NCBI GenBank assembly: GCA_963722905.1
Contig: CAVROT010000011.1
Location: 1-64,000, forward strand
Direction: 5' to 3'
Source of the DNA: CAVROT01 sp963722905
GTDB taxonomy: Bacteria > Pseudomonadota > Alphaproteobacteria > Rhodobacterales > Rhodobacteraceae
DNA length: 64,000 bases
Position numbers and translations under genes: made by a program. Below the pieces are notes generated by a model. It was not told the origin of the DNA, did not search any database, and saw only the letters and a program-made list of their open reading frames with translations. This document shows, one piece after another, positions 8,784 to 16,890 of this stretch (positions within the stretch are counted from its first letter, which is position 1; every line of letters starts with the position of its first letter).

Positions 8784-9962
8784 ATGGCATTCACGTCTGC
8801 GAATATGAAGGAACAGCTGCGCAAGCCGTTTCCACGTGCTCTGGCGGCTGCGGCGGCCGTAGGCTGGGTCATCGTGTTCGCCCTGCTCGTTGCACGCACG
8901 AACATGCAGTCCGACGTCGAGGCGCGACTGCTGGAGGCCGAGGAGAGTCGCCTCGTTCTGGTCGACGAGTTGGACAGTCGCACACAGGCGACGGGATCTC
9001 TGGAGGAATTGACGGCCACCCTCGATACTACGCGCGCCGAACTGGAAGAGATCGAGGGCGCCCGTGACACGGCCCGGGCCGATCTGGAGGCCGGCACGCA
9101 GCAGCTGGAAACGGTCAGGGCGGACCTGACCGAGACATCCGCCCGACTTGAGGCGGCGCAGACCGAGGTGGCGCCACTGGACGAGCGGCTGGCCAACCAG
9201 GCCGCCCTGATCAGCGACGCAGAGCAGAAGACCCTCGAACGGACGGAGGAGCTTTCGTCCGTCGGCGCGCGCCTCGAGGAGGCCCGCGCGCAGGAAGCCG
9301 AGCTTCAGCAGAATGTGTCGCAGCTATCGGCCGAGATGGCGGACCTTGCTGCACAAGCTTCGGATGCCGAGGCGCGTGTCCAGGAGGCGCGGTCGGCCGA
9401 GGCATCGTTGCAGGAGGAACTGAACGCCGCCCGCACGGAGTTGACGCAGATCGCGGATGAACGCCGGGGGCTGGAGGATGCTGTCGCGTCTCTGAGCGAG
9501 CGTCGCCAGCAACTCGCGTCCGATACTGCTGCGGCGGAGGGCCAGCGCTCGTCCCTGCAGCAGGAAGTGGCGGACCTTTCGGCGGCGCTCTCTGCCCGTG
9601 CCGACGAACTTGCGGTAATGGAACAGAGGATCGCATCGCTGCAGGACGAGGGCGACAGTGCCGCCGCTGCGCGTACGGCTGGTATCGCTCCGGGACCGTA
9701 CATGTCCGACGGGATAACCGCCGCCTTCGCGGCCGACGGAACCTTCACGATGACACCCGAGGGTGGTGAGGAAATGTCGGGGACCTATGCCGTGGCGGAC
9801 GATGTGCTGACGCTGGACGGCGTGGAGGATGCGCCCGACGGCTTCAGTTTTCCTGCCGAGTGCGCGGTGTCGTTCGAGCCGACGGGATTCTCCCTCGACA
9901 CAACCGAAGCGTCGCCCGATGCGTGCCCTCGGCTGTCGGGATTGAAGTTCGAGCAGGGTTGA
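8784..9962 (+). CDS. Membrane-anchored coiled-coil protein of unknown function
   Basis: I do not recognise this 392-residue protein as a named family. A basic N-terminus precedes one membrane span at about residues 18-38 (AAAAVGWVIVFALLVAR). Residues about 40-300 form a long Glu/Ala/Leu-rich coiled coil with heptad spacing. The last 85 residues are a compact domain (DGITAAFAADGTFTM to CPRLSGLKF) with two cysteines that could form a disulphide. The predicted topology is one inner-membrane anchor with a long rod and a C-terminal domain in the periplasm. The ATG follows a good GGAGGA site. It stands alone, with a 142-bp gap before the tol cluster, so an envelope role is only suggested by location. 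Confidence 0.75.
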   Translation: MAFTSANMKEQLRKPFPRALAAAAAVGWVIVFALLVARTNMQSDVEARLLEAEESRLVLVDELDSRTQATGSLEELTATLDTTRAELEEIEGARDTARADLEAGTQQLETVRADLTETSARLEAAQTEVAPLDERLANQAALISDAEQKTLERTEELSSVGARLEEARAQEAELQQNVSQLSAEMADLAAQASDAEARVQEARSAEASLQEELNAARTELTQIADERRGLEDAVASLSERRQQLASDTAAAEGQRSSLQQEVADLSAALSARADELAVMEQRIASLQDEGDSAAAARTAGIAPGPYMSDGITAAFAADGTFTMTPEGGEEMSGTYAVADDVLTLDGVEDAPDGFSFPAECAVSFEPTGFSLDTTEASPDACPRLSGLKFEQG

Positions 9963-10104
9963 TCGCCTGTCGGGGCGCCACCACCTGTGGGGCCCCGACG
10001 TCGAACGTGCAAGCTGTTCGAAGGACTTCGGCCGCCCGTGACGGCCGGGGCCTCAGTGCGCCGATATGTTGCGGTGGGCCGCACGACACGGTAGCCCCCG
10101 GACC

Positions 10105-10731
10105 ATGTCGCCCGAAGACGTCACCGCCTGCTTCACCCGGTCGGACGGCTCCTATGCTTTTGCGCGTTGGGGGCGTCCGGTGGCTCCGGTGGTGTTCGGT
10201 GTCGACGACGCGACGCTGGCAGTCGTGCGCGACGCGATCCGGTCGGTGGTCGCGATGGCGGGCCACGACATGCAGGAGATCGATGCCGAACTGGGTGCCA
10301 ACCTCATGCTCTTCTTCGTGCGCGACTGGGACGAGCTGACAGGCGTGCCCGGGCTCGACCAACTCGTCACGGACCTGGGACCGTTGGTCGGCCGGCTCGC
10401 GGCGACCGGGGCGAACCAGTACCGCGTCTTTCGTTTCGATAGGGAGGGGGCGATCAAGGCGGCGTTCGTGTTCCTGCGAATGGATGCGGACCTGTCGGCG
10501 GTCCCGGCCGATACGCTTGCGCTGGCGCAGGCGGTCCAGACCATCGTGTTGTGGTCGGACCTCGCGTTCCGCGACCGGTCCCCCCTGGTCGCGTTGCCCG
10601 ACGGGCGGACCGGCGTGCGCCCCGAGATCGGCGCGCTGCTTCGCGCCGCCCACGAACCGGTGATGCCCGTGGCGGCGAACGATCCGTCGCACGCGCTGCG
10701 ACTGGCCGCGCGGGTGGGACGGGCGGGATGA
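10105..10731 (+). CDS. Conserved hypothetical protein upstream of ybgC
   Basis: This is a 208-residue soluble protein with no motif I recognise. It contains no signal peptide and no membrane span, and it has an alternating alpha/beta appearance (GANLMLFFVRDWDEL, AAFVFLRMD). The ATG at 10105 (MSPEDVTACF) is preferred over an in-frame ATG at 10066 because the extra residues look non-coding. Its stop overlaps the ybgC start in an ATGA junction, so it is co-translated with ybgC and the tol genes. Tight coupling suggests a function linked to the envelope or to acyl-thioester metabolism, but no biochemical role can be assigned. Confidence 0.75.
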   Translation: MSPEDVTACFTRSDGSYAFARWGRPVAPVVFGVDDATLAVVRDAIRSVVAMAGHDMQEIDAELGANLMLFFVRDWDELTGVPGLDQLVTDLGPLVGRLAATGANQYRVFRFDREGAIKAAFVFLRMDADLSAVPADTLALAQAVQTIVLWSDLAFRDRSPLVALPDGRTGVRPEIGALLRAAHEPVMPVAANDPSHALRLAARVGRAG

Positions 10732-11141
10732 CGCACCGCTTCGATGTCCGTGTCTATTACGAGGACACCGACATGGCCGGGATCGTCTACCACGCCAACC
10801 ACCTGCGCTTCATCGAGCGTGCGCGGACCGAATTCGTGCGCGCACGCGGCATCGACCAGGCGCATCTCAAGGCGACGGAAGGCATCGTCTTTGCGGTCAG
10901 CCGGCTTGTGGCCGATTACCGCGCGCCCGCCCGGTTCGACGACATGCTGACCGTCCGGACGACGCCCTTGCGCATGACCGGCGCAAGGGCGGTCCTGTCG
11001 CAAAGGATCGTCCGGGGCGAAGCACCGATCTTCGACGCAGAGGTGACGCTGGTGGCGCTGGGTCGAGGCGGCGGCCCCGTGCGGATGCCGGCGGCGCTGC
11101 GCATGGCACTGAACCCTCAGGTTGCGAAAACGCGGCCGTGA
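10728..11141 (+). CDS. ybgC: Acyl-CoA thioester hydrolase YbgC
   Basis: This is a hotdog-fold thioesterase, 137 residues, with the family signature YYEDTDMAGIVYHANHLRF at residues 9-27, in which the second Asp of EDTD is catalytic. YbgC is the usual first gene of tol-pal operons and hydrolyses acyl-CoA or acyl-ACP thioesters, probably serving phospholipid metabolism at the membrane. The start overlaps the preceding stop, and tolQ follows after about 97 bp. Length and motif are normal for the family. Confidence 0.92.
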   Translation: MTHRFDVRVYYEDTDMAGIVYHANHLRFIERARTEFVRARGIDQAHLKATEGIVFAVSRLVADYRAPARFDDMLTVRTTPLRMTGARAVLSQRIVRGEAPIFDAEVTLVALGRGGGPVRMPAALRMALNPQVAKTRP

Positions 11142-11238
11142 TGGCCCGGACTCTTGGCATCGACGCGGCGATTCCTGTATAGGCCGCCCAACGAGAGCCG
11201 CGCGCGACGCGGCCGGTCCCCGATGGATGATCAGGCGG

Positions 11239-11934
11239 ATGGAAACGGAAACCCTCGCGGCGGCGCAGGCGGTCGACTTCTCGATCCTTGGCCTTTTCGC
11301 GCGGTCGACGCTGATCGTTCAGCTGGTGATGCTGATGCTGCTGGCCGCGTCGGTCTGGGCCTGGGCGATCATCGTGCAGAAGCATCTGGTCTTCCGTCGC
11401 GCGCGATCCGAGTGCGAACGCTTCGACGCCGCCTTCTGGTCGGGCGAGCCGCTGGATGAACTCTACGCCACCACCGGCCCCGAGCCGTCGGGACGTTCGG
11501 CGGCAGTGTTCGCGGCCGGCATGACGGAATGGCAGAGGTCCCACCGCGAGGACGGCGCGATGATCCCCGGCGCGCAGTCGCGGATCGACCGCTCGATGGA
11601 CGTGGCCATCGCGCGCCAGTCCGAAGGGCTGGAGAAGGGGCTGCCGATCCTCGCGACCATCGGCGCCACGGCGCCCTTCGTCGGTCTCTTCGGCACGGTC
11701 TGGGGCATCATGAACGCCTTCGTCGGCATCGCGGAGTCGCAGAACACCTCGCTGGCCGTGGTGGCGCCCGGCATCGCCGAGGCGCTTCTGGCCACCGGGC
11801 TGGGCCTGCTGGCGGCGATCCCGGCCGTCATCTTCTACAACAAGCTCGTCACCGACAGCGGCCGGCTCGTCGCCCGGTACGAGGCTTTCGCCGACGAGTT
11901 CTCGACCATCCTGTCGCGCCAGCTGGACGCCTGA
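11239..11934 (+). CDS. tolQ: Tol-Pal proton channel subunit TolQ
   Basis: TolQ forms the inner-membrane proton channel with TolR and energises TolA for outer-membrane constriction during division. The ATG at 11239 gives 231 residues, the usual TolQ length. An ATG four codons earlier (11227) is an alternative. Three hydrophobic spans are visible at about residues 17-40, 130-155 and 165-190. The conserved segments TIGATAPFVGLFGTVWGIM and APGIAEALLATGLGLLAAIPA are ExbB/TolQ hallmarks. tolR starts one base after the stop codon. Confidence 0.95.
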   Translation: METETLAAAQAVDFSILGLFARSTLIVQLVMLMLLAASVWAWAIIVQKHLVFRRARSECERFDAAFWSGEPLDELYATTGPEPSGRSAAVFAAGMTEWQRSHREDGAMIPGAQSRIDRSMDVAIARQSEGLEKGLPILATIGATAPFVGLFGTVWGIMNAFVGIAESQNTSLAVVAPGIAEALLATGLGLLAAIPAVIFYNKLVTDSGRLVARYEAFADEFSTILSRQLDA

Positions 11935-11935
11935 G

Positions 11936-12403
11936 ATGGCCGCCGGCACCATCGGATCCGATACCGGGTCCGGGGCGCGGCGCGGACGGCGCAGGCGGCG
12001 TGCCCGGCCCATGTCCGAGATCAACGTCACTCCCTTCGTCGACGTGATGCTGGTACTGCTGATCGTCTTCATGGTCGCGGCCCCTCTGCTGACCACAGGC
12101 GTCCCGGTGCAGCTGCCGCAGGCCGCCGCCCGCGCTTTGCCCACCGAACCGGAAGAGCCGTTGACCGTGACGCTGACCGCCGACGGCCGCACCCTGCTGA
12201 TGTCGAGCGAGACCGAGAGTGTCGACCTGGTCGCCCAGCTGACCGCCATCGCGGCCGAGCGCGACAGCCGCCGCGTCTACCTGCGCGCCGACGGGTCGAT
12301 CCCCTACGAGACCGTGATGCGTGTGATGGCGACGTTGGCCGAGGGCGGGTTCGCCGACATCGGCCTCGTCACCGACAGCACCGAGCCCGGGCAGGAGGGG
12401 TGA
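11936..12403 (+). CDS. tolR: Tol-Pal proton channel subunit TolR
   Basis: TolR is the partner of TolQ: one N-terminal membrane span followed by a periplasmic domain. The 155 residues begin with an unusually Arg-rich cytoplasmic tail. The diagnostic MSEINVTPFVDVMLVLLIVF follows at residues 26-45 and contains the essential membrane aspartate. The periplasmic part ends in an ExbD/TolR domain (VYLRADGSIPYETVM). The gene starts one base after tolQ and ends 4 bp before tolA, so translation of the cluster is continuous. Confidence 0.95.
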   Translation: MAAGTIGSDTGSGARRGRRRRRARPMSEINVTPFVDVMLVLLIVFMVAAPLLTTGVPVQLPQAAARALPTEPEEPLTVTLTADGRTLLMSSETESVDLVAQLTAIAAERDSRRVYLRADGSIPYETVMRVMATLAEGGFADIGLVTDSTEPGQEG

Positions 12404-12407
12404 GCGC

Positions 12408-13754
12408 ATGGCGCCCGCTGACGACCAGGGCATGGATGCGCAGGGCGACGTTGCAGGCTGGACCCCGGACGCCGACGCTGCCGGCTCGTCCGCGGCCATG
12501 CGGACCGGCACCTATGCATCCGGGATCGGCCATGCCGGGCTGATCGCCGTCGCACTCTTCGGCGGATGGTTCGCCGCCGATCCGCGGCCGCCGTCCCCGG
12601 CGCCGGAAGTGACGCTCATCAGCCCCGAGGACTTCGCGGCCCTCACCCGCCCCGACGTCGCCACCGATGCTGTCCCGGCCCCCGATGTGCCGCCCGAGGA
12701 CGTCGCGGTCGACGCCCCCGCCGATCCCGCGCCAGAGTCTCCCGCCGATCCACCGCCCCCCGCACCCCTGCCAGAACCGGCAGAACCCGAGCCCGTCCCG
12801 GAGCCGGAGCCTGCCCCGCAGACGGCACCGGAGCCCGAGCCCGCGGCGCCGGCCGACCCCGCCCCGGAACCGCAGCCAGAGGCACCGCCGGCAGAAGCTG
12901 CCCTGACCGACGCGCCGCCGGCGCAGGCGGTCGCGCCGCCCGCCCAGCCCGATCTGCCGCCGGCGCCGGAGGCGGTGCCGCGCCCTGCGTCGCGCGTCGC
13001 GGAAGAGGCGGCACCGCCGCCGCCGCCCGAGGCGGAGCGTGCGCCCGAGATCACCGAAACGACGGTCCCGATCCAGTCTCCCGATGCGCCGCAGCCGGTC
13101 GAGCCTCCCGCCGCGCCCGAGGAGGCCGCGCCCGAGATCGTGACCGAGGCGGAAGAGCCGGCGGCGCCCGGAACGCCGGAGATTCCGCCCGAGGTCGCCG
13201 CCGCCGCACCCGGGGCCACGCCGCGCCCACGCGCGCGCCCCGCCGTGCCGGTCCGGACGGCCGCGCAGACGGAGGCGCCGCAAGAGGCATCGCCGGATAC
13301 GACCGCCACCGCCCCGCGCACCGAGGGAAGCGTGGCCGAGGCGTCGTCCTACAACCTCGAAGCGCAAGTAGAGGCAGCCGTCGCCGCCGCACGGGAGGCG
13401 GCGCCGCAGCAGGGCGAGGCCGCCGGACCGCCCATGACCGAGGGCGAGCGCGAAGCGTTCCGCCTGGCCGTGCGGCAATGTTGGCAGGTGGATGTGGGCT
13501 CACCTGCAGCCAGCATTTCGGTTACTTTGAAGTTTGAATTGACGCGTGATGGTCGTGTCGTAGGTAATCAGGTGACCTTAGTGAGAGCGGATCAAGGCGA
13601 AGAGTTTGCTCAGAGGGCGGCGTTCGATACGGCTCGTCGAGCAGTTCTACGCTGCGATATTCAGAATGGCGGCTACGACCTGCCGCCTGAGAAATACGCC
13701 CAATGGCGCGGCGTCGAGATCACCTTCAACCCCGGCGACATGCGCCTGCGATGA
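12408..13754 (+). CDS. tolA: Tol-Pal envelope protein TolA
   Basis: TolA links the TolQR motor to TolB and Pal. In this 448-residue version a membrane span lies at about residues 40-58. Residues about 65-320 are a long Pro/Ala/Glu-rich, extended periplasmic arm, and the last 100 residues are the globular C-terminal domain (FRLAVRQCWQVDV to the end). The arm is proline-rich rather than the alanine/lysine helix of E. coli. The DNA for the C-terminal domain differs sharply in composition: positions 13501-13620 hold 62 G/C of 120 by hand count, whereas the preceding arm is strongly GC-rich, and codon choice shifts at the same place. That fits replacement of this domain by recombination, or selection against the arm's repetitive bias. 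Confidence 0.9.
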   Translation: MAPADDQGMDAQGDVAGWTPDADAAGSSAAMRTGTYASGIGHAGLIAVALFGGWFAADPRPPSPAPEVTLISPEDFAALTRPDVATDAVPAPDVPPEDVAVDAPADPAPESPADPPPPAPLPEPAEPEPVPEPEPAPQTAPEPEPAAPADPAPEPQPEAPPAEAALTDAPPAQAVAPPAQPDLPPAPEAVPRPASRVAEEAAPPPPPEAERAPEITETTVPIQSPDAPQPVEPPAAPEEAAPEIVTEAEEPAAPGTPEIPPEVAAAAPGATPRPRARPAVPVRTAAQTEAPQEASPDTTATAPRTEGSVAEASSYNLEAQVEAAVAAAREAAPQQGEAAGPPMTEGEREAFRLAVRQCWQVDVGSPAASISVTLKFELTRDGRVVGNQVTLVRADQGEEFAQRAAFDTARRAVLRCDIQNGGYDLPPEKYAQWRGVEITFNPGDMRLR

Positions 13755-13784
13755 CCCCCGCGCTGACCCCAGCCCCCTCCCGTC

Positions 13785-13879
13785 GTCCTCGGGCGAGACC
13801 CGAGGACCTCCAACGCCCGCGCCCCGCACCCACTACGACAGCGGCAAGCCCTAGTCGTCTTCGGGCGAGACCCGAGGAC
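13785..13879. repeat. Two copies of a palindromic hairpin repeat between tolA and tolB
   Basis: The 343-bp gap between tolA and tolB contains no gene. It holds two near-identical hairpins at 13785-13807 and 13857-13879. Each has a 9-bp stem (GTCCTCGGG / CCCGAGGAC) around the loop CGAGA, and the second copy has one G-T wobble. The copies are 72 bp apart in the same orientation. They resemble dispersed palindromic (REP-like) repeats of high-GC alphaproteobacteria and may reduce read-through or stabilise the upstream mRNA. No T-run follows either stem, so they are not typical intrinsic terminators. Confidence 0.7.
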
Positions 13880-14097
13880 CTCTCGTCCCCCGCGCCGCAG
13901 TTCCCGGCCGCAGCCAGGCCGCTCCGTGCCGACCCAGCGCATCCGACGCCGCCCGACGCTCTGGGCGGCGCGGGGCTTGGCCGGATTACGCGCCCTCCAC
14001 GTCGCCGGTCCCGTACCGTGCGGCAGCGCCGGCCCGGACCCGCCCATCGCCACGCCGCCCGCGCCCACCGCCGCGCCACCGACCGATTGGACCCGCC

Positions 14098-15426
14098 ATG
14101 ACCGCCTTCCACCGCGTCCTCGCCGCCGCGACGCTCGCCGCTCTCGCCCTTGCCGGCCCGGCCGCGGCGCAGGACGGCCCTCTGCGCATCGAGATCACCG
14201 AGGGCGTGATCGAGCCGCTGCCCATCGCCATCCCCGCCTTCGTGGCCGAGGGCGACGGGGCCGCGGAATGGGGGCAGCGCATCGCCGATCTGGTCGCCGC
14301 GGACCTGGAAGGTACGGGCCTCTTCCGCCGTATTCCGGCGGAAGCGTTCGTCGCTCCCGTGACCGAGTTCACCCCGACCGTCACCTATGCCGACTGGAAG
14401 GCGATCAACGCCCAGGCCCTCGTCACCGGGGCCGTCGCGGTAGCGGGCGACGGCACGCTGTCGGTCAAGTTCCGGCTCTTCGATGTCTTCTCGGACGCGG
14501 CTCTGGGCGAGGGGCTTCAGTTCGGCGGCACGACCGACAGCTGGCGGCGCATGGCGCACAAGGTCGCCGATGCCGTCTACAGCCGTATCACCGGGGAGAC
14601 GGGATATTTCGACAGTCGCGTCGTCTTCGTCAGCGAGGCGGGACCCAAGGACGCCCGGCAGAAGCGGCTGGCGGTGATGGACTACGACGGCGCGGGGGTA
14701 CAGTTCCTCACCGACGCCGCATCCATCGTTCTTGCACCGCGGTTCTCTCCCTCGGGCGACCGTGTCCTCTACACCAGCTACGAGACAGGGTTCCCGCAGA
14801 TCTACGAGCTGAACGTCGGCACGGTGTCGCGCGTGGCGCTGCCCGTCCCGGCCGAGGCGATGACCTTCGCGCCGCGTTACGCGCCCGACGGCCGCACGGT
14901 CGTCTTCTCGGCCGCGCAGGGCGGCAACACCGACATCTACCGGCTTCAACCGGGCGGGGCGCCGGAGCGCCTGACGACCGCGCCGGGGATCGAGACGGCG
15001 CCGAGCTATGCCCCCGACGGCGACCGCATCGTCTTCGAATCGGATCGCTCGGGCACGCCGCAGCTCTACATCATGGCCGCGGGCGGTGGAGAGCCGCAGC
15101 GTATCAGCTTCGGGCCCGGGCGCTATGGCACGCCGGTCTGGTCGCCCCGCGGCGATCTGATCGCGTTCACCAAACAGAACGAGGGGCGGTTCCACATCGG
15201 CGTGATGCGCACCGATGGTAGTGAGGAGAGACTTTTGACCGCGTCCTTCCTGGACGAAGGGCCGACCTGGGCGCCCAACGGCCGGGTGCTGATGTTCACC
15301 CGGGAAAGCGCCGGCGCTGGCGGTGCCTCATCGCTGCATTCGGTCGACGTGTCGGGTCGCAACCTGCGGCAGGTGCCCACGCCCGAAGGTGCGTCGGACC
15401 CGGCCTGGTCGCCGTTGCTGCAATGA
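14098..15426 (+). CDS. tolB: Tol-Pal periplasmic beta-propeller protein TolB
   Basis: TolB is the periplasmic partner that cycles between TolA and Pal. The 442 residues start with a signal peptide cut after AGPAAAQ (about residue 25). An N-terminal alpha/beta domain occupies about residues 26-165. A six-bladed beta-propeller follows, built from repeats such as APRFSPSGDRVLYTSYETG, APRYAPDGRTVVFSAAQGG and APSYAPDGDRIVFESDRSG. It lies 343 bp after tolA, separated by the palindromic repeats, so it may have some independent expression. Confidence 0.95.
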   Translation: MTAFHRVLAAATLAALALAGPAAAQDGPLRIEITEGVIEPLPIAIPAFVAEGDGAAEWGQRIADLVAADLEGTGLFRRIPAEAFVAPVTEFTPTVTYADWKAINAQALVTGAVAVAGDGTLSVKFRLFDVFSDAALGEGLQFGGTTDSWRRMAHKVADAVYSRITGETGYFDSRVVFVSEAGPKDARQKRLAVMDYDGAGVQFLTDAASIVLAPRFSPSGDRVLYTSYETGFPQIYELNVGTVSRVALPVPAEAMTFAPRYAPDGRTVVFSAAQGGNTDIYRLQPGGAPERLTTAPGIETAPSYAPDGDRIVFESDRSGTPQLYIMAAGGGEPQRISFGPGRYGTPVWSPRGDLIAFTKQNEGRFHIGVMRTDGSEERLLTASFLDEGPTWAPNGRVLMFTRESAGAGGASSLHSVDVSGRNLRQVPTPEGASDPAWSPLLQ

Positions 15427-15535
15427 CATGGGGTGCCGGGGCCGGTGTGGACCAGATGACGGTGCGGTGCGTTCCATTGGGCGCCGGCGGATGTTAAAAG
15501 GCCTCGACCACGATCACCTGACAGGCGGAGCGACG

Positions 15536-16069
15536 ATGAACGGGCTAACCAGAACCCTGACGCGGGGGGCGATGATGCTGTCCCTGCTGGCCGCGGCGGC
15601 CTGCACCAACGCCGACCGGTTCGGCCGGGGCGGGGCCGGCGGCAGCTTCGACGCCAACGCCCTTGGCGCGGGCGGCATCACCACCGGCGCGCTCGACCCG
15701 GCCTCGCCCGCCTACTTCCAGCAGACGATCGGCGACCGCGTCCTTTTTGCCGTGGACCAGTCGACGCTGGGCGACGGTGGGCGCGCGACCCTCGCCGGTC
15801 AGGCACGGTGGCTGACGCAGAACCCGACCTACACCGCCATCATCGAGGGTCATGCCGACGAGCAGGGCACGCGCGAATACAACCTCGCCCTGGGTGCGCG
15901 CCGCGCCGCCTCGGCTCGCGACTATCTTGTTTCCCAAGGCGTCGCCGCAGGCCGCCTGCGGACCGTCACCTACGGCAAGGAGCGCCCCATCGAGGTCTGC
16001 TCGACCGAGGATTGCTATGCCAAGAACCGCCGGGCGGTCACCGTGGTCGCGGCCGGTCTGGGCAGCTGA
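15536..16069 (+). CDS. pal: Peptidoglycan-associated lipoprotein Pal
   Basis: Pal is an outer-membrane lipoprotein that binds peptidoglycan and TolB. From the ATG at 15536, preceded by GGCGGAG, it has 177 residues. The lipobox LAAAAC puts the lipidated cysteine at residue 23. The C-terminal half is an OmpA-like domain with IIEGHADEQGTREYNLALG, which includes the diaminopimelate-binding Asp and Arg positions, and NRRAV near the end. cpoB starts three bases after the stop. The 109-bp gap from tolB is short enough for co-transcription. Confidence 0.95.
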   Translation: MNGLTRTLTRGAMMLSLLAAAACTNADRFGRGGAGGSFDANALGAGGITTGALDPASPAYFQQTIGDRVLFAVDQSTLGDGGRATLAGQARWLTQNPTYTAIIEGHADEQGTREYNLALGARRAASARDYLVSQGVAAGRLRTVTYGKERPIEVCSTEDCYAKNRRAVTVVAAGLGS

Positions 16070-16071
16070 GG

Positions 16072-16890
16072 GTGCGTGCGCTCGCCATTGCGCTTGCGGC
16101 GGCCCTGACGCTGCCTGGCGCCGCGTCCGCGCAGGAAGAGACGCTTGCCGACATCCGGCAAGAGCTATCGGTGCTCTTCGGAGAGCTGCAGCGTCTCCAG
16201 GTCGAGCTGAACACCACCGGATCGCCGCAGGTCGACCTTTCGGGCACCTCCGCGCTGGAGCGCATCGACGTGATGGAGGCCGAGCTTCGGCGTCTCACCG
16301 GCGCCACCGAAGCCGCACAGAACCGCATCGCCTCGGTCGTCGCCGACGGCACGAACCGGATCGGCGACCTGGAGTTCCGTCTGTGCGAGGTCGAACCCGG
16401 CTGTGACATCGCCGCGCTGGGCGATACGCCGACCCTGGGCGGTGGCGCAGGCGCGGCGCCCGTCGCCGTCGTCCCCCCGGCCGCCAATCCCGGCGGCGCC
16501 CAACTGGCCATCGGCGAACAGGCCGACTTCGATCGGGCGAAGGAGGCCTTCGATTCCTCTAGCTTTCGCAGCGCCGCAGACCTCTTTGCGACCTTTGCCC
16601 AGACCTACACCGGCGGTCCGCTGACCGGCGAGGCGCATTTTTATCGCGGTCGCGCGCTGGAGGAACTGGACGAAACCGAGAATGCGGCGCGCGCCTATCT
16701 CGATTCCTACTCCGGTTCCCCGCAGGGCGCTCTGGCGCCCGATGCGCTGCTTCGGCTTGCTCTCGCTCTCGATGCGGTCGGCCAGCGTGATGACGCCTGC
16801 GCGAACCTCGATGCGGTTACCCAGCGCTATCCCGACACAAACGCGTCGATCGAGGCACAGACCGCGAGGGCGTCGCTGGGCTGCACCTGA
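16072..16890 (+). CDS. cpoB: Cell division coordinator CpoB (YbgF)
   Basis: CpoB is a periplasmic TPR protein that coordinates Tol-Pal constriction with peptidoglycan synthesis. No ATG fits; the GTG at 16072, two bases after the pal stop, gives 272 residues with a clean signal peptide (VRALAIALAAALTLPGAASAQ, cleaved after AQ). Residues about 25-85 are a short coiled coil (LADIRQELSVLFGELQRLQ). A linker follows, then TPR repeats in the last 125 residues (FDRAKEAFDSSSFRSAADLF). The tilS ATG follows the stop codon immediately, so the genes are tightly coupled. Confidence 0.9.
   Translation: MRALAIALAAALTLPGAASAQEETLADIRQELSVLFGELQRLQVELNTTGSPQVDLSGTSALERIDVMEAELRRLTGATEAAQNRIASVVADGTNRIGDLEFRLCEVEPGCDIAALGDTPTLGGGAGAAPVAVVPPAANPGGAQLAIGEQADFDRAKEAFDSSSFRSAADLFATFAQTYTGGPLTGEAHFYRGRALEELDETENAARAYLDSYSGSPQGALAPDALLRLALALDAVGQRDDACANLDAVTQRYPDTNASIEAQTARASLGCT

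Noticed and set aside
13785..13879. CRISPR-like repeats between tolA and tolB
   Set aside because: Only two copies are present, each is a self-contained hairpin, and there is no cas gene or spacer array.
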